From assembly GCF_028372415.1 (NCBI RefSeq), contig NC_092875.1:53570271-53634270 (forward strand): a stretch of DNA of 64,000 nucleotides. The letters are read 5' to 3'. Positions 36,485-47,089 of the stretch are shown here, in pieces (the stretch's first letter is position 1; each line of letters starts with the position of its first letter). The translations under genes and the position numbers were made by a program. A model generated the notes under the pieces. The model was not told the DNA's origin. It did no database searches and was given only the letters and a program-made list of their open reading frames with translations. The DNA comes from Notamacropus eugenii. Taxonomy: Eukaryota > Chordata > Mammalia > Diprotodontia > Macropodidae.

Positions 36485-36948
36485 GTGAGGTTCATCACTT
36501 CCTGGCCTACCTTCCTCCTGTTTGGAACTTCAGTTCACATCTGTTCAGAGGTTCACTCATTCCCTCCCTTAGTTTTCATCTAGATCCCTTACTTAAAATG
36601 AGTTGTGGTTTCTGTAACTACATGGGATGCAATCTCACCTCGCTGAGGTAAGCCCACTGAGAGAGATGGTCCCAGATTGTCAGGGAGCCAGATGATGTCT
36701 GGAGGCAGTTCTTTTGATTGGCCCGATGTCACTTCTTATCCACAAAGGCAGGAAGAGTACAAGCCTTACAGCACCAACTACCAGGGGTGTTTAGGTAAGG
36801 GACCTTGGACACTTCACTGAATCCTCCCTGTTTCCTCACTTGTCAATTGAGGGGATTAGAAGGTCCATTCCTGGAATAAATTTAGAATTTTATAAGTCTG
36901 TGTACCCAAGGCTCAACCATGAGCGTTTCTGTCCTTCCCCCAAAGCAG

Positions 36949-37070
36949 CCAGCAGCCTCATGGACTACTTCATGATGGAATTCACCATCAAAAACATATA
37001 CTTTGTGGGCAAGATGAAACAGCCAGGTGGCCCAAAGTTCAAAGCACTTGAAAACCTGCTGCAAAGTCTG
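36949..37070 (+). CDS. SEA-domain first exon, array copy 4
   Basis: 122 bases, 586 after copy 3, same splice sites and 1-0 phase. The end reads KQPGGPKFKALENLLQSL. No stop. It lacks the NFT sequon. It is the copy nearest to the only second SEA exon in view (40,808). Confidence 0.72.
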
Positions 37071-37534
37071 GTGAGATTCATCCCTTCCTTTCCTACATTC
37101 CTCCTGTTTGGGACTTCAGTCCACATCTGTTCAGAGGTTCACTCATTCTCTCCCTTAGTTTTCATCTAGATCCCTTACTCAAAATGATTTGTGGTTTGTG
37201 TACGTACATTGGGTGTAATCTCACCTCTTTGAGGTAAGGACACTGAGAGAGATGGTCCCAGGTTGTCAGGGAGCCAGATGATGTCTGAAGGAAGTTCTTT
37301 TGGCTGGCCCGAAGTCACTTCTTATCCACAAAGGCAGGAAGAGTACAGGCCTTACAACAGCAACTACCAGGGTTATTTAACCACCCTTTTTTTGGAGAAG
37401 CATTGAGTTACTACCCAGCACGTTCCACGTGCACTAATAGGTAGATAATATAAAGACAAAGGAGTACATGACCTCCACGAATTTACCTTCTGTTGGAGCT
37501 ACAGGGATGCAATGTGTACACAGAGAAAGGTGTG

Positions 37535-37665
37535 GTGATCTGAGGAGAGAGAGACAGAGAGAGATAGACAGAGAGACAGTGAGAGGCAGAGACAGACACA
37601 GAGAGGGAGAGAGAGAGAGAGAGACAGAGATAGACAGAGGGAGATAGAGAGGGAGGACAGTGACA
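37535..37665. repeat. GAGA-rich purine tract
   Basis: About 130 bases of GAGA/GACA repeats. The - strand Leu/Ser frame across it is an artefact. Confidence 0.9.
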
Positions 37666-38999
37666 TGGGAGGAATCAGGGAAGATTTTCCATAGGTGCCA
37701 TGTGAGCTGGCTTCTTTGAAAGGAAGACTAAGAATGCCAGGAGACATGTTGAGGAGGAAGTTCATTGTTGGTATGAGAGATATCTGAAGGCAAAGCATTA
37801 TGCCAAATCTCAATTCAAGGGATAGCTAATAGGGCACTCTGGTTAGAATGCCAAGTGAGCACTATAAAAAAGATCAGAGTGGAATGAGGAACTGAAACCG
37901 GATTGAAAAGAATTTTCAAGGTCTGACTAAGGAATTTTCTTTCACATTAGAAGCAATAGGGAGCCACTAGAAGTTTGTGGGCAAGAGAATGACATAGTGA
38001 GAGATGTGTCTTGGGGTGTTTATTTTGGCAACTGAGTGAAATATGGATTGGCCAGAGGGAGAGAGAGTGATGAATTGGAGGGATGGAGGGACTGCCAGCA
38101 AGGAGAAGAATCAGGGGTTATTAGAAGCATCTAGGTGAGGGTTGCTGATGAGACTCTTTGAGTGAGAAAATGTGAAAGATGTTGAAGGAAGTGGAATAGC
38201 CTATTGACTGGTTGTTTTAGTTGAGATAGACGGACAAAATAAGGGTGACTATGAGGTTTCAAAGCTGGTGATTGAAAAGACAGTGGTGCCTTTAACAGGA
38301 ATCAGGAAGTCTGGAAGAGAAGACAGGCTTGTGGAGGGGGCAGGGGGAAGGGAAGACATACCACGTTCCATCTTGGATCTGCTGTGTTTCCAGAGGGCAA
38401 TAGTACACACAGGTGGGAGGAGGCTTTTTGACCTTAGCTCACCCAAAGACAAGCTTGGGACGTCTACACATGCTCCCAAATGCACATGAATAATACATCA
38501 GCCAATCACATGGCACATGCTCATAAGGACTGGGTTCATTGTTCAGTCTTCCAATTAAGAAAAATGTCATTAGTTCCAATTAATTTCTATAGCTTAGATC
38601 CCACCCTATGTAGGAAATTCCATACCTTCAGAGGTTTGACTCTGCTCTAATTACATTTTTCTCTATTTCCCATTAAAGCCTGGTCTCTTGACATCTGCGA
38701 GAAAGTGAAGCCACAGAAAACACTTAGGTGAAAGAATTCAACAGACAGGCTGAGAGGGAGAGAGTAGAACTTTGAAAAACTGCTCTCACACCTTGTAGCT
38801 TTCAGTTAGAATCCTCTGTCTTGTGATCCCTAGGGGGACTCAATGGCCTGCCTTGAGCTTTTCCTTCTCTGACACAGCTCAGATCCCCTTTCATTTCCAT
38901 AATTTTGGTTTGCCTACTACTCCTAGGTTGCCATTTTTCTCAGTCTGAGCCGAGGAAGCTCTGCAGAAGGCTAAGGACATCATTCTTCTACTTTTTCTT

Positions 39000-39175
39000 G
39001 CAATGTCCTTCTCTCTCTCCTTTCTCCTCCCCCATTCTTCTCTCTCTCCCTTTTGCCCCTTCCCCTCCCTTCCTTCCCTCTTGCCCTTTCCTGTCTCGTT
39101 CCTCCTATCCCCTCCATCTCTTCCTCTCTTTCCCTTTGTCTTTCCATTCCCTTCCTCGGTCCCACATCCATTCCC
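39000..39175. repeat. TCTC/TTCC pyrimidine-rich tract
   Basis: Almost pure C/T on the + strand for about 170 bases. Confidence 0.85.
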
Positions 39176-39944
39176 TCTTGAACTCCTGGTCTCAAGCCCT
39201 CCTGACAGCTCAAAGATTTCAACAGTCCAAATTGCATCCAAGACTGACAGGAAATGCTTGTCCCCTTGCACTACAAAGTTCAGTGTGCCATCCAGTTCTC
39301 AGACCTCCATTAGATGAGGAAGAACAAGAAACTCTCATAAATGAACTTCTGAAGAGTTAGAATGTGATCCAATTCCAATGAGATAGCCAAATTGGAATTG
39401 TTCAAAGACCCTGAAGTGGATACACAAGGAGCTAACCAACTAGCTTGGATTTTAAAAAAGAAGATATGTACAAAATACTTGAGTATTTGAATATGTTCAA
39501 AAGGGGAGGGAACAGAAAGACAATCATAGGAGCAGATTCTTGCAAAATTAGTGTATTGAGTGTAAATGCTTCTAGTGAGTTGGAGGTTGAGTAGGAAGCT
39601 AAGGAAAACAGAAGGAGATGTTTTGTAAACGTTGTGCTGTGGAAAGTAGAGGATCATGGGATAGACTTGCTAATTGGGGATGGATGTGATGATGGTAAGT
39701 GAGAACAGAAAGAGGAAGCATCCAAAGCTTATCTTCTTGGATGAGTTGTTTGCTCTGTCAAGGGAGATGATTTTTGGAGTAGAAATGATGGAACAAAATG
39801 ACTCACAGGAAATTCCTTCCCAAGAGAAGCAGAGATGGGAGAAGAGAACACTTTGGTTGCCTTGATGAATTCAAGTGATGTTATTCCTTTTAGGTACGGG
39901 ATAGACTAGCTGACCACGGAATTCTCCAACTCTCAATACTGTGA

Positions 39945-40240
39945 TTCTCTGAATTGGGGAGGGAAAGGGAGAGGACATTTATGAAGTACCTACCATGTGC
40001 TCGGCGTTGTGTGTGCTCAGTGTTTTACAAATATTATCTCATTGAAACTGCAAAACAATTCTGGCAGGGAGGTGCTCTGATGATCTCTGTTTTACAGCTG
40101 ATGAAACACAGTCAGGCAGAGGTCAAATGACTTGCCCAGGACAACACAGCTGATTAATGTTTGAAGCTGATATGAACTCAGGTTTTCCTGATACCCATGC
40201 TTGGCATTCTAATTATGTATACCACTTAGCTAAAAAGACA
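39945..40240 (+). repeat. MIR-type SINE
   Basis: It contains ATTTATGAAGTACCTACCAT, ATTATCTCATTGAAAC, TTTTACAGCTGATGAAACAC, ACTTGCCCAGGACAACACAG and a CTTAGCTA end, in the standard order of this mammalian SINE type. Confidence 0.85.
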
Positions 40241-40807
40241 TATTGTACCAACTTCATAAAAGAATGCAAAGTACAAAAAACCCCAGCAAGATCAGCAAAA
40301 TCAATCTCACACTAAATACACCTACCAAAAGAAGACCACAGAAAGAGAATCAATGAAGAAGTGATGTTGAATGGAACTCTTTAGAGGAAGTGAGTGAAAA
40401 GTTGTGTTTGATGTTGAAAAGACTTTGTTGAAAGGTCAATAGTTGCAGTACATTTTTCTTTGGTTGTGTTGATGTTGAATATGACGTTTCCAGAGGTTGC
40501 TTGTTGCAGTGGCTTAGAGAGTAGGCCTCAGGAGTCAAGAAATCTGTCTTTAGGTCACCTCTCTGACAGAGACTGATTGTAGACTGATTGTGTGCACCTG
40601 GGCACATCATCTAATTTTCCAGGCAACATTATGAGTCGATATTTTGTAGGGAAGATGCTGACCTGAATTCCTGAAGAAAGGTCTATACTCTCCCCTCAGC
40701 TCCTTCAATCCATCAAATGATAGTTTCAAAAATTTTTCAAGAAATACTTATTCTCAAAAAACCCTGAAATTACTTTGGAAAGCATCTATGGTCCTTTCTC
40801 ACTGCAG

Positions 40808-41038
40808 CTAAATTGGCATGCCTATGGTAAGCCTGATATTTGCCAGTCATTACCAGGGTGTCCTTTCTCAGGTGTGTGAAGAAAGGCACAGCCATTAATG
40901 TGATTTGTTACTATGAGAAAAGCCCCACTGGTGAGATCCTGGATTCCAGACAAGTCTATAAACACATGAAGAAGAACATCAAGAACAGCAGAAGGCTGGG
41001 GCCCTTGAAGCTCAGTTTAAAGAGCTTGTCCATCAATG
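40808..41038 (+). pseudogene. SEA-domain second exon, frame-disrupted
   Basis: A CTCACTGCAG acceptor precedes 40,808 and GTGAGT follows 41,038. The length (231 bases) is close to the MUC16 second SEA exon. From about 40,837 the frame reads TRVSFLRCVKKGTAINVICY, then YEKSPTGEILDSRQVYK, a helix, then RLGPLKLSLKSLSIN ending in phase 1. This matches the CRLTLLR...GVDAICT...LGPYTL...SLYVNG pattern of MUC16 SEA modules. From the acceptor in phase 0 the frame gives LNWHAYGKPDICQSLPGC and then runs into a stop, so one frame change near 40,855 separates the two halves. No GSVVV-type self-cleavage motif is present, as in most MUC16 SEA modules. Confidence 0.7.
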
Positions 41039-41695
41039 GTGAGTACATGCAGTTGCCTGATCTTCATGCTTGGTCCCACTCCTATTAAGCTCTCCTTTGT
41101 CAAAGCAGTTTTCTGTGCTTATGAGGATCCAATTTTGCCTGGATGGCACGTGTCTTACTGAAAATACTTTCCTATGATATGTTGAGAGAGGCCCTAGAGA
41201 ACCAAGCCCTAGATAGGCAGATGGACTTTTGACCTGGGAACTCTGTGAAATCCTCTCTCTTGAGTGATGACTCATACTGTTGCAAGTCCTTTAGCTTCTG
41301 TTGCTGTCTTTGATGTTTCTCCATAATCTTTTCTCAAACTCTTCTAGTCTTTCCATATATGGCTGTTCTCTCTCTCTCCATAGGGAACAACTATAGCATG
41401 CACCTCTACTCCTTCTTGTGCTGCTGTGACTATTTTTATCCTGGGAACAAAGAGAGAACACTACTTGTCCACCCTGTTCTAATAGGGACCTGGGAAAGAA
41501 AGGATGGACCAAGGGCAGGAGAGAGAGAGGGAAGTACCATGTCTCCGTCCTTCTCATCATTTAGGCCTCACTGGTTGACTCACTGGTAAAGCCAAATGGA
41601 GTCCATTTTCCCTGTGTCATACAGTCCACACTCTTCCTTGTCCCATGAACATTTGATCAATAGTTTTCATTCATGAAATTTTGCTTCATTTCCAG

Positions 41696-41737
41696 TGAGA
41701 ATTAGACCAAGTTTCCATCTGGCTGGAATGTCCGAAG
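41696..41737 (+). CDS. Linker exon 1 of tandem array, 14 codons
   Basis: 42 bases between TTTCCAG and GTAAGA, open in phase 1 (VRIRPSFHLAGMSE). Low Ser/Thr content. It follows the second SEA exon, which also ends in phase 1. Confidence 0.5.
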
Positions 41738-42073
41738 GTAAGATCTGCTTCCATCTCTGATCTCTTCTTGGGAAGGTTTGGCTTACATTTGGCCATGAGA
41801 CTGAAAGGTAGAGTTCTGGATGTTATGATCCGAAGATAGGAGATCTTAGGATGACCAGGCAGGAAATTCCCAGGTCATGTAGTCTAACTCCTGTCATCCT
41901 ACTGAGTTGAAGACACTGAGGCCCAGAGTCATGACCCCTCAATCTCCAAATTTGGTTCTGATCAGCTGATTCAGTTGTCAAGCCCAATGGAGTCCATTGT
42001 CCCTGAGTCTTACAGTTCATACCCCCTTGTTGTCACATGGTACAAAGTTATGACTTATGGTATTTCCCTTCAG

Positions 42074-42121
42074 TTCCAGTAACAACCAGCCCATCTCCAC
42101 GTGAATCACGAATTTCCATCG
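42074..42121 (+). CDS. Linker exon 2 of tandem array, 16 codons
   Basis: 48 bases between CCCTTCAG and GTAAGG, open in phase 1 (VPVTTSPSPRESRISI). The Thr/Ser/Pro content is mucin-like and resembles the VPTTSTP linkers that follow SEA modules in MUC16. Confidence 0.6.
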
Positions 42122-42593
42122 GTAAGGACTGCTTCCAGTTTCGATCCATTCTTTCCAAGGTTTTGTTTATATTTCTGTATAACACTGATGGATAGGAGAT
42201 TTTAGGATATTTGGTTTCAAAGACTGGACATCTTAGGATCTCATGGCAGAACAGTTTTCAGTCATCTCTTTGAAATTCTGCTGTCATTTTGACTTGAGTA
42301 CTCTGGTTCCATAGAAAGTTTTGCTAGGTTTTCGACATGAGAGTGAGAGGTAGGTTATCTTAGCATCTTGGGATTTTAGGATCTCATGGCAGGACACTTC
42401 CTGTCCTTTAATCCAACTTAAACCATTGTATTGAGTTGTGAACACAGAGGCCCAGACTCATAATTCAGTCCCCAGCAGTTGACTCACTTGGCCAGACAAC
42501 ATCTATGCCTTGACCCTGGGGTTTATGGTGTACACCCTTTCTTGTCATATGGATATTTGACCCACAGATTTCTTCCATACTATTTCCTTTCAG

Positions 42594-42638
42594 GTGAAGT
42601 AACAGCCAACCGTGTAGTGTCAACAGAATAGTCAACAG
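42594..42638 (+). pseudogene. Linker exon 3 of tandem array, in-frame stop
   Basis: 45 bases between CTTTCAG and GTATGA in the shared phase. It reads GEVTANRVVSTE, then TAG at 42,629-42,631. The sister exon at 43,362 has GAG at the matching codon, so the stop arose in this copy after duplication. Confidence 0.6.
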
Positions 42639-42968
42639 GTATGAGCAGCTTCCATCTCTGATCCATTCCCTGCAAAGATTTCCTTACATTTGCCCTGAGA
42701 AAGAGAGATAGTACATCTTAGCATCTTATGATTTTAGCATCTGGTGGCAGGACACTTCTTCTCATCTACTTCAACTAGAAACACCTTTTTGAGATGAGGA
42801 CACTGAGACCCAGACTTCTGTCCCTCTCAATCTCATAATTCAGTCCTCACCAGTTAACTCAGTGGCCATGCCAACAGAAATCCATGTTTCCTCTCTCTAT
42901 TATTCCATACACCTCCTTGTCACAAAGACATCTGGTCAATAGTTTGCAATCATGATATTGCCTGTCAG

Positions 42969-43013
42969 ATCCAGGAACAACCAACCTGCTAGGTTCATCA
43001 GTAATATGCACAA
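42969..43013 (+). CDS. Linker exon 4 of tandem array, 15 codons
   Basis: 45 bases between CTGTCAG and GTAAGG, open in phase 1 (DPGTTNLLGSSVICT). PGTT is a common MUC16 linker phrase. Confidence 0.58.
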
Positions 43014-43361
43014 GTAAGGTCTACTTCCACCTTTTAGACATTCTCTGACAAGTTTTTGTTTACATTTGTCTAAGACTGAGAGATGGGAGATTACGCAGTA
43101 TCTTAGGATCTTAAAATAGAAGATCTTAGCATCTGAGGGTAGGAAATTTCTAGCTCATGTACTCTAACTCCTGCTGTCACTTTGGGTAAAGGACCCTGAG
43201 TTTCAGAATCATGTCCCCCTCAATCTCCTAATTAAGTTCCCACTCATCATCACACTGGGCTAGATAAAATGTGTCCATTGTCCCTGTGGTTTACAGTCTA
43301 TACCTGTCGTGGTAACATGGACATTTGACCCACAGCTTTCTTCTTTGGTATTTCTCTTCAG

Positions 43362-43406
43362 GGGAAGTATCAGGCAACCTTGATGTATCATCAGAAGAGT
43401 CGACAG
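43362..43406 (+). CDS. Linker exon 5 of tandem array, 15 codons
   Basis: 45 bases between CTCTTCAG and GTATGA, open in phase 1 (GEVSGNLDVSSEEST). It is the sister of exon 3, with similar intron on the right side. Confidence 0.58.
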
Positions 43407-43560
43407 GTATGATTTGCTTCAGTCTTTGATCCATTCACTGCAGGGATTTCCTTACATTTGTCCTGAGAAAGAGAGATAGTACATCTTAGCATCTTATGAT
43501 TTTAGCATCTGGTGGCAGGACACTTCATGTCATTTACTCCCACTAGGAAAATCACTTTTA

Positions 43561-44398
43561 AATGAGGTCCCTGATGCCCAGACTTTCCCCTGAATCCCAT
43601 GCCTACTCCCCTGGTTAACTTAACCTTTCTTTTTCATGGTCGAAATTATTTAAATTGTTTCCTGCTCCTGAGCTCTGTTCATGTTCCTGTGTTATGCAAA
43701 ATTTTAGGAATCAATTGAATTCAGCCATAAATGGAAGCAAAGCTACAAAGGACAGGAATCCAGGAGGGTCAGGTGATTAGCAATGTTAGGCAGAATTCAA
43801 ATTCTATAAAGTATAGAAAGGTATATCCTGTCTCAGAACTTGATATTTAAGAAACCTAAGGTTAAAATACAAATACAGAATTAGAAAATGAATTTGATAA
43901 CCAGAGCATGATTGGGACATGACTAGAAAGAATTCCTATTGTGAAGTGTTTAAGAGTTTAGGAGTCTGAAATCTCAACCTAATCCAAAGTCTTATGGAAA
44001 AATATACTTAGTCCCCATGCAGGTCAATCTAGACCTTGTAAAGGGGAAGAACAAAAATGATTAATCACAGGCCCTTGCCTGATCAGCCCTCATTGAGCAT
44101 GCTCTGTTGTATTCTGAGGAAACAGGCTTGAGATGGAAAATATAGGGAAAACAAATGGCCCTTATGTGAACTGAAAGCTGCTTCATAAAAGGATTGTTGG
44201 AAGGAACTGTGTTTATTTACTACAAATAGAAGGGGCTTTAATGATTATCTTCAAATATTACAAGGCCTCTAGGGTTATTGCACAGCACATCCTTCTCCTT
44301 GACGTCAGTGAGCAGAATGAGAAATTTGAATGATAGTTGTTGGGCACTATATTTAGATTCACATTAAGGGAGTATTTTCCATGAATTACACCACTGAA
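43561..44398. other. Intron-like, no exon seen
   Basis: AT-rich, with an apparent old repeat-free stretch. Nothing supported until the HAL1. Confidence 0.4.
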
Positions 44399-44410
44399 AG
44401 TAGAATGCAG
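44399..44410. repeat. Target-site duplication of HAL1, left
   Basis: AGTAGAATGCAG, repeated at 46,974-46,985. Confidence 0.88.
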
Positions 44411-44417
44411 GAACAAA

Positions 44418-46961
44418 GGGGTGGAGCCAAGATGGCGGAGTAGAAAGACACACATACGCTAGCTCCAAACCCACAGCCCATCAAATATCTGTAAAAAAGA
44501 CCTCCCAACAAATTCTGGAGCAGCAGAAGACACAGAACAACGCAGCAGATGAGATTTCTGTTCCAGAGAGCCTGAAAACCTCTCGCAAAAGGTCTGTCAT
44601 GCTGCGGACCTGGAGCCGAGCCCAGCCCTGCCTTGGTGGACTGGCACCGAGAGGAGCGGATCCGAGCAGGCTTCAGGGACAGAATCTCCAGTGGCTGCAC
44701 GGGTTCCTCCACCCACAGGCCCCAAAGGTTGGTGAGAGGGTCTTCTAGGCTTGCCGAGGGGGGACTGGGGTGCCCCCATAACTTAGGCCCCCTCAGGAGG
44801 CAGCAGTGGAGGCAGCAGCAGACCTTGGCTCCCCAAGCAGGCAGGAGCTCAGATTCATTGTCGAAGGTCTCCCCATAAACACCCTGAGGGAACTGAGCCC
44901 CGTGAGGTAGCCCTGCCCCCACTTGAGCAACTGAACTTAATCTCACACTGAATAGCAGCCCCGCCCCCACCGAAGCCCTGAGGCTGGGAAGCAGCATTTG
45001 AATCTCAGACCCCAAGTGCTGGCTGGGAGGATCTGGAGGCAAAGTGGGGGTGGAAAGAAAACTCAGAAGTCAAGTCACTGGCTGGGAAAATGCCCAGAAA
45101 AGGGAAAAAAATAAGACTATAGAAGGCTACTTTCTTGGTGAACAAGTATTTCCTCCCTTTCTTTCTGATGAGGAAGAATAATGCTTACCATCAGGGAAAG
45201 ACACAGAAGTCAAGGCTTCTATATCCCAGCCCACTCAATGGGCTCAGGCCATGGAAGAGCTCAAAAAGGATTTTGAAAATCAAGTTAGAGAGGTGGAGGA
45301 AAAACTGGGAAGAGAAATGAGAGACATGCAAGCAAAGCATGAAAAAGAATTAAACACCCTGCTAAAGGAGACCCAAAAAAATGCTGAAGAAAATAACACC
45401 TTGAAAAATAGGCTAACTCAATTGGCAAAGGAGGTTCAAGAAGCCAATGAGGAGAAGAATGCTTTCAAAAGCAGAATTAGCCAAATGGAAAAGGAGATTC
45501 AAAAGCTCACTGAAGAAAATCGTTCTTTCAAAATTAGAATGGAACAGATGGAGGCTAATGACTTTATGAGAAACCAAGAAATCACAAAACAAAACCAAAA
45601 GAATGAAAAAATGGAAGATAATGGGAAATATCTCATTGGAAAAACAACTGACCTGGAAAATAGATCCAGGAGAGACAATTTGAAAATTATGGGCCTACCT
45701 GAAAGCCATGATCCAAAAAAGACCCTAGACATCATCTTTCATGAAATTATCAAGGAAAACTGCCCTGAGATTCTAGAACCAGAGGGCAAAATAAGTATTC
45801 AAGGAATCCACAGAACACTGCCTGAAAGAGATTCAAAAAGAGAAACTCTGAGGAACACTGTGGCCAAATTTCAGAGTTCCCAGGTCAAGAAGAAGATATT
45901 GCAAGCAGCTACAAAGAAACAATTCAAGTATTGTGGAAATGCAATCAGGATAACACAAGATCTAGCAACTTCAACATTAAGGGATTGAAGGGTGTGGAAT
46001 AGGATATTCCAGAAGTCAAAGGAACTAGGACTAAAACCAAGAATCACCTACCCAGCAAAACTGAGTACAATATTTCAGGGGGAAAATTGGTCTTTCAATG
46101 AAATAGAGGCCTTTCAAGCATTCTTGATGAAAAGACCAGAGCTGAAAAGAAAATTTGACTTTCAAACACAAGAATGAAGAGAACCATGAAAAGGTGAACA
46201 GCGAAGAGAAGCCATAGAGACTTAAGAAAGATGAACTGTTTACTTTCCTTAATGGAAAGACAATATTTGTAACTCTTGAAACTATTCAGTATCTAGGTAC
46301 TGGGTGGGATTACACACACACACATGCACGTGCACACACACACACACATAGAGACAGAGTGCATGGAGTGAATTGAAAAGGATGGGATCATATCTTAAAA
46401 AAAATGAAATCAAGCAGTGAGAGAGAAATATATTGGGAGGAGAAAGGGAGAAATGGAATGGGGCAAATTATCTCTCATAAAAGAGGCAAGCAAAAAATGT
46501 ATTAGTGGAGGGATAAAGAGGGGAGGTGAGAGAAAAACATGGAGTTTACTCTCATCACATTCCACTAAAGGAAGGAATAAAATGCACACTCATTTTGGTA
46601 TGAAAACCTATCTTACAATACAGGAAAGTTGGGGATAAGGGGATAAGCAGGGTGGGGGGGATGATGGAAGGGAGGGCATGGGGAGGAGGGAGCAATTTGA
46701 GGTCGACACTCATGGGGAGGGACAGGATCAAAAGAGAGAATAGAAGTAATGGGGGACAGGATAGGATGGAGGGAAATAGTTAGTCTTATACAACACGAGT
46801 ATTGTGGAAGTCATTTGCAAAACTACACAGATTTGGCCTATATTGTTTTGGGGTGGGGGAGGGGACAAAAGGGGAGAAAATGTGGAACCCAAAATTTTGT
46901 GAAAATGAATGTTAAAAGTTCAATAAATAAATAAATAAATGTAAATAAAACATCAAAAAAA
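44418..46961 (+). mobile_element. HAL1 (half-L1) element, near full length
   Basis: Starts GGGTGGAGCCAAGATGGCGG, the known 5' end style of marsupial L1/HAL1. The ORF1 start codon would be at 45,090 (MPRKGKK), broken early by a TAG. A long open stretch at 45,251-45,988 (245 residues) holds the coiled coil, the NLKIMGLPESHDPKKT segment and the conserved GIHRTLPERDSKRETLR segment. The ORF1 C-terminal end lies in another frame to 46,177. A CA microsatellite (46,311-46,349), a purine-rich part and an AATAAATAAATAAAT tail follow. No ORF2, which defines HAL1. A target-site duplication flanks it. ORF1 proteins bind RNA and chaperone nucleic acids; HAL1 relies on L1 for reverse transcription. Confidence 0.94.
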
Positions 46962-46973
46962 AGAAAGAAAGAC

Positions 46974-46985
46974 AGTAGAATGCAG
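46974..46985. repeat. Target-site duplication of HAL1, right
   Basis: AGTAGAATGCAG, matching 44,399-44,410, after an A-rich tail. Confidence 0.88.
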
Positions 46986-47089
46986 TGCCTCAGCAAGCAG
47001 TAGGCGTTAGTTCATGCTAAGCCTGGATGGCATGTTCCTGGAAATGGAGTTGGAAGAGTTCTTCTGCAGGAAGCTTGGACCACAATGAA

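Larger units (their letters stand above)
35040..37380 (+). repeat. Four-copy tandem array of a SEA-exon unit
   Basis: Direct repeats of 585-586 bases. Each unit has the 3' part of a SINE, about 60 bases of intron, a 122-base SEA exon, a donor GTGAG(A/G), and about 300 bases of intron including the phrase GGTCCCAG(A/G)TTGTCAGGGAG. Units two to four are very alike. Unit one differs more inside its exon. The last unit's tail runs to about 37,375. Confidence 0.95.
37666..40807. other. Intron-like stretch between SEA exon array and SEA exon two
   Basis: About 3.1 kb without a supported exon. It holds a pyrimidine-rich tract at 39,000-39,175 and a SINE at 39,945-40,240. Open frames over the pyrimidine tract are low-complexity artefacts. 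Confidence 0.5.
41600..43560 (+). repeat. Tandem array of short linker exons with their introns
   Basis: Five units spaced 378, 520, 375 and 393 bases apart (exon start to exon start). Each has a short 1-1 exon and a stretch with CTTAGCATCT or CTTAGGAT phrases. Each also carries an old-repeat-like passage (GACACTGAGGCCCAGA) and a CATTTGACCCACAG or ATTTGATCAATAG approach to the next acceptor. Units three and five are closest to one another, as are units two and four in spacing, which suggests a two-unit block was copied. Confidence 0.85.

Noticed and set aside
35040-37380. Direct repeats resembling a CRISPR or satellite array
   Set aside because: The period is 586 bases with a SINE and an exon inside each unit, in a mammalian genome. 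It is an exon-block duplication.
39003-39360. Overlapping + and - strand frames around the pyrimidine tract
   Set aside because: Low-complexity artefact (Ser/Leu/Pro on one strand, Glu/Arg/Gly on the other).
41384-41589. Frame after a CTCTCCATAG acceptor following SEA exon two
   Set aside because: There is no donor at a sensible distance and the composition is not mucin-like. The better linker begins at 41,696.
44386-45042. 218-residue - strand open frame
   Set aside because: It lies antisense to the 5' region of the HAL1 at 44,418. The GC-rich L1-type 5' UTR often has chance antisense frames; no domain is seen.
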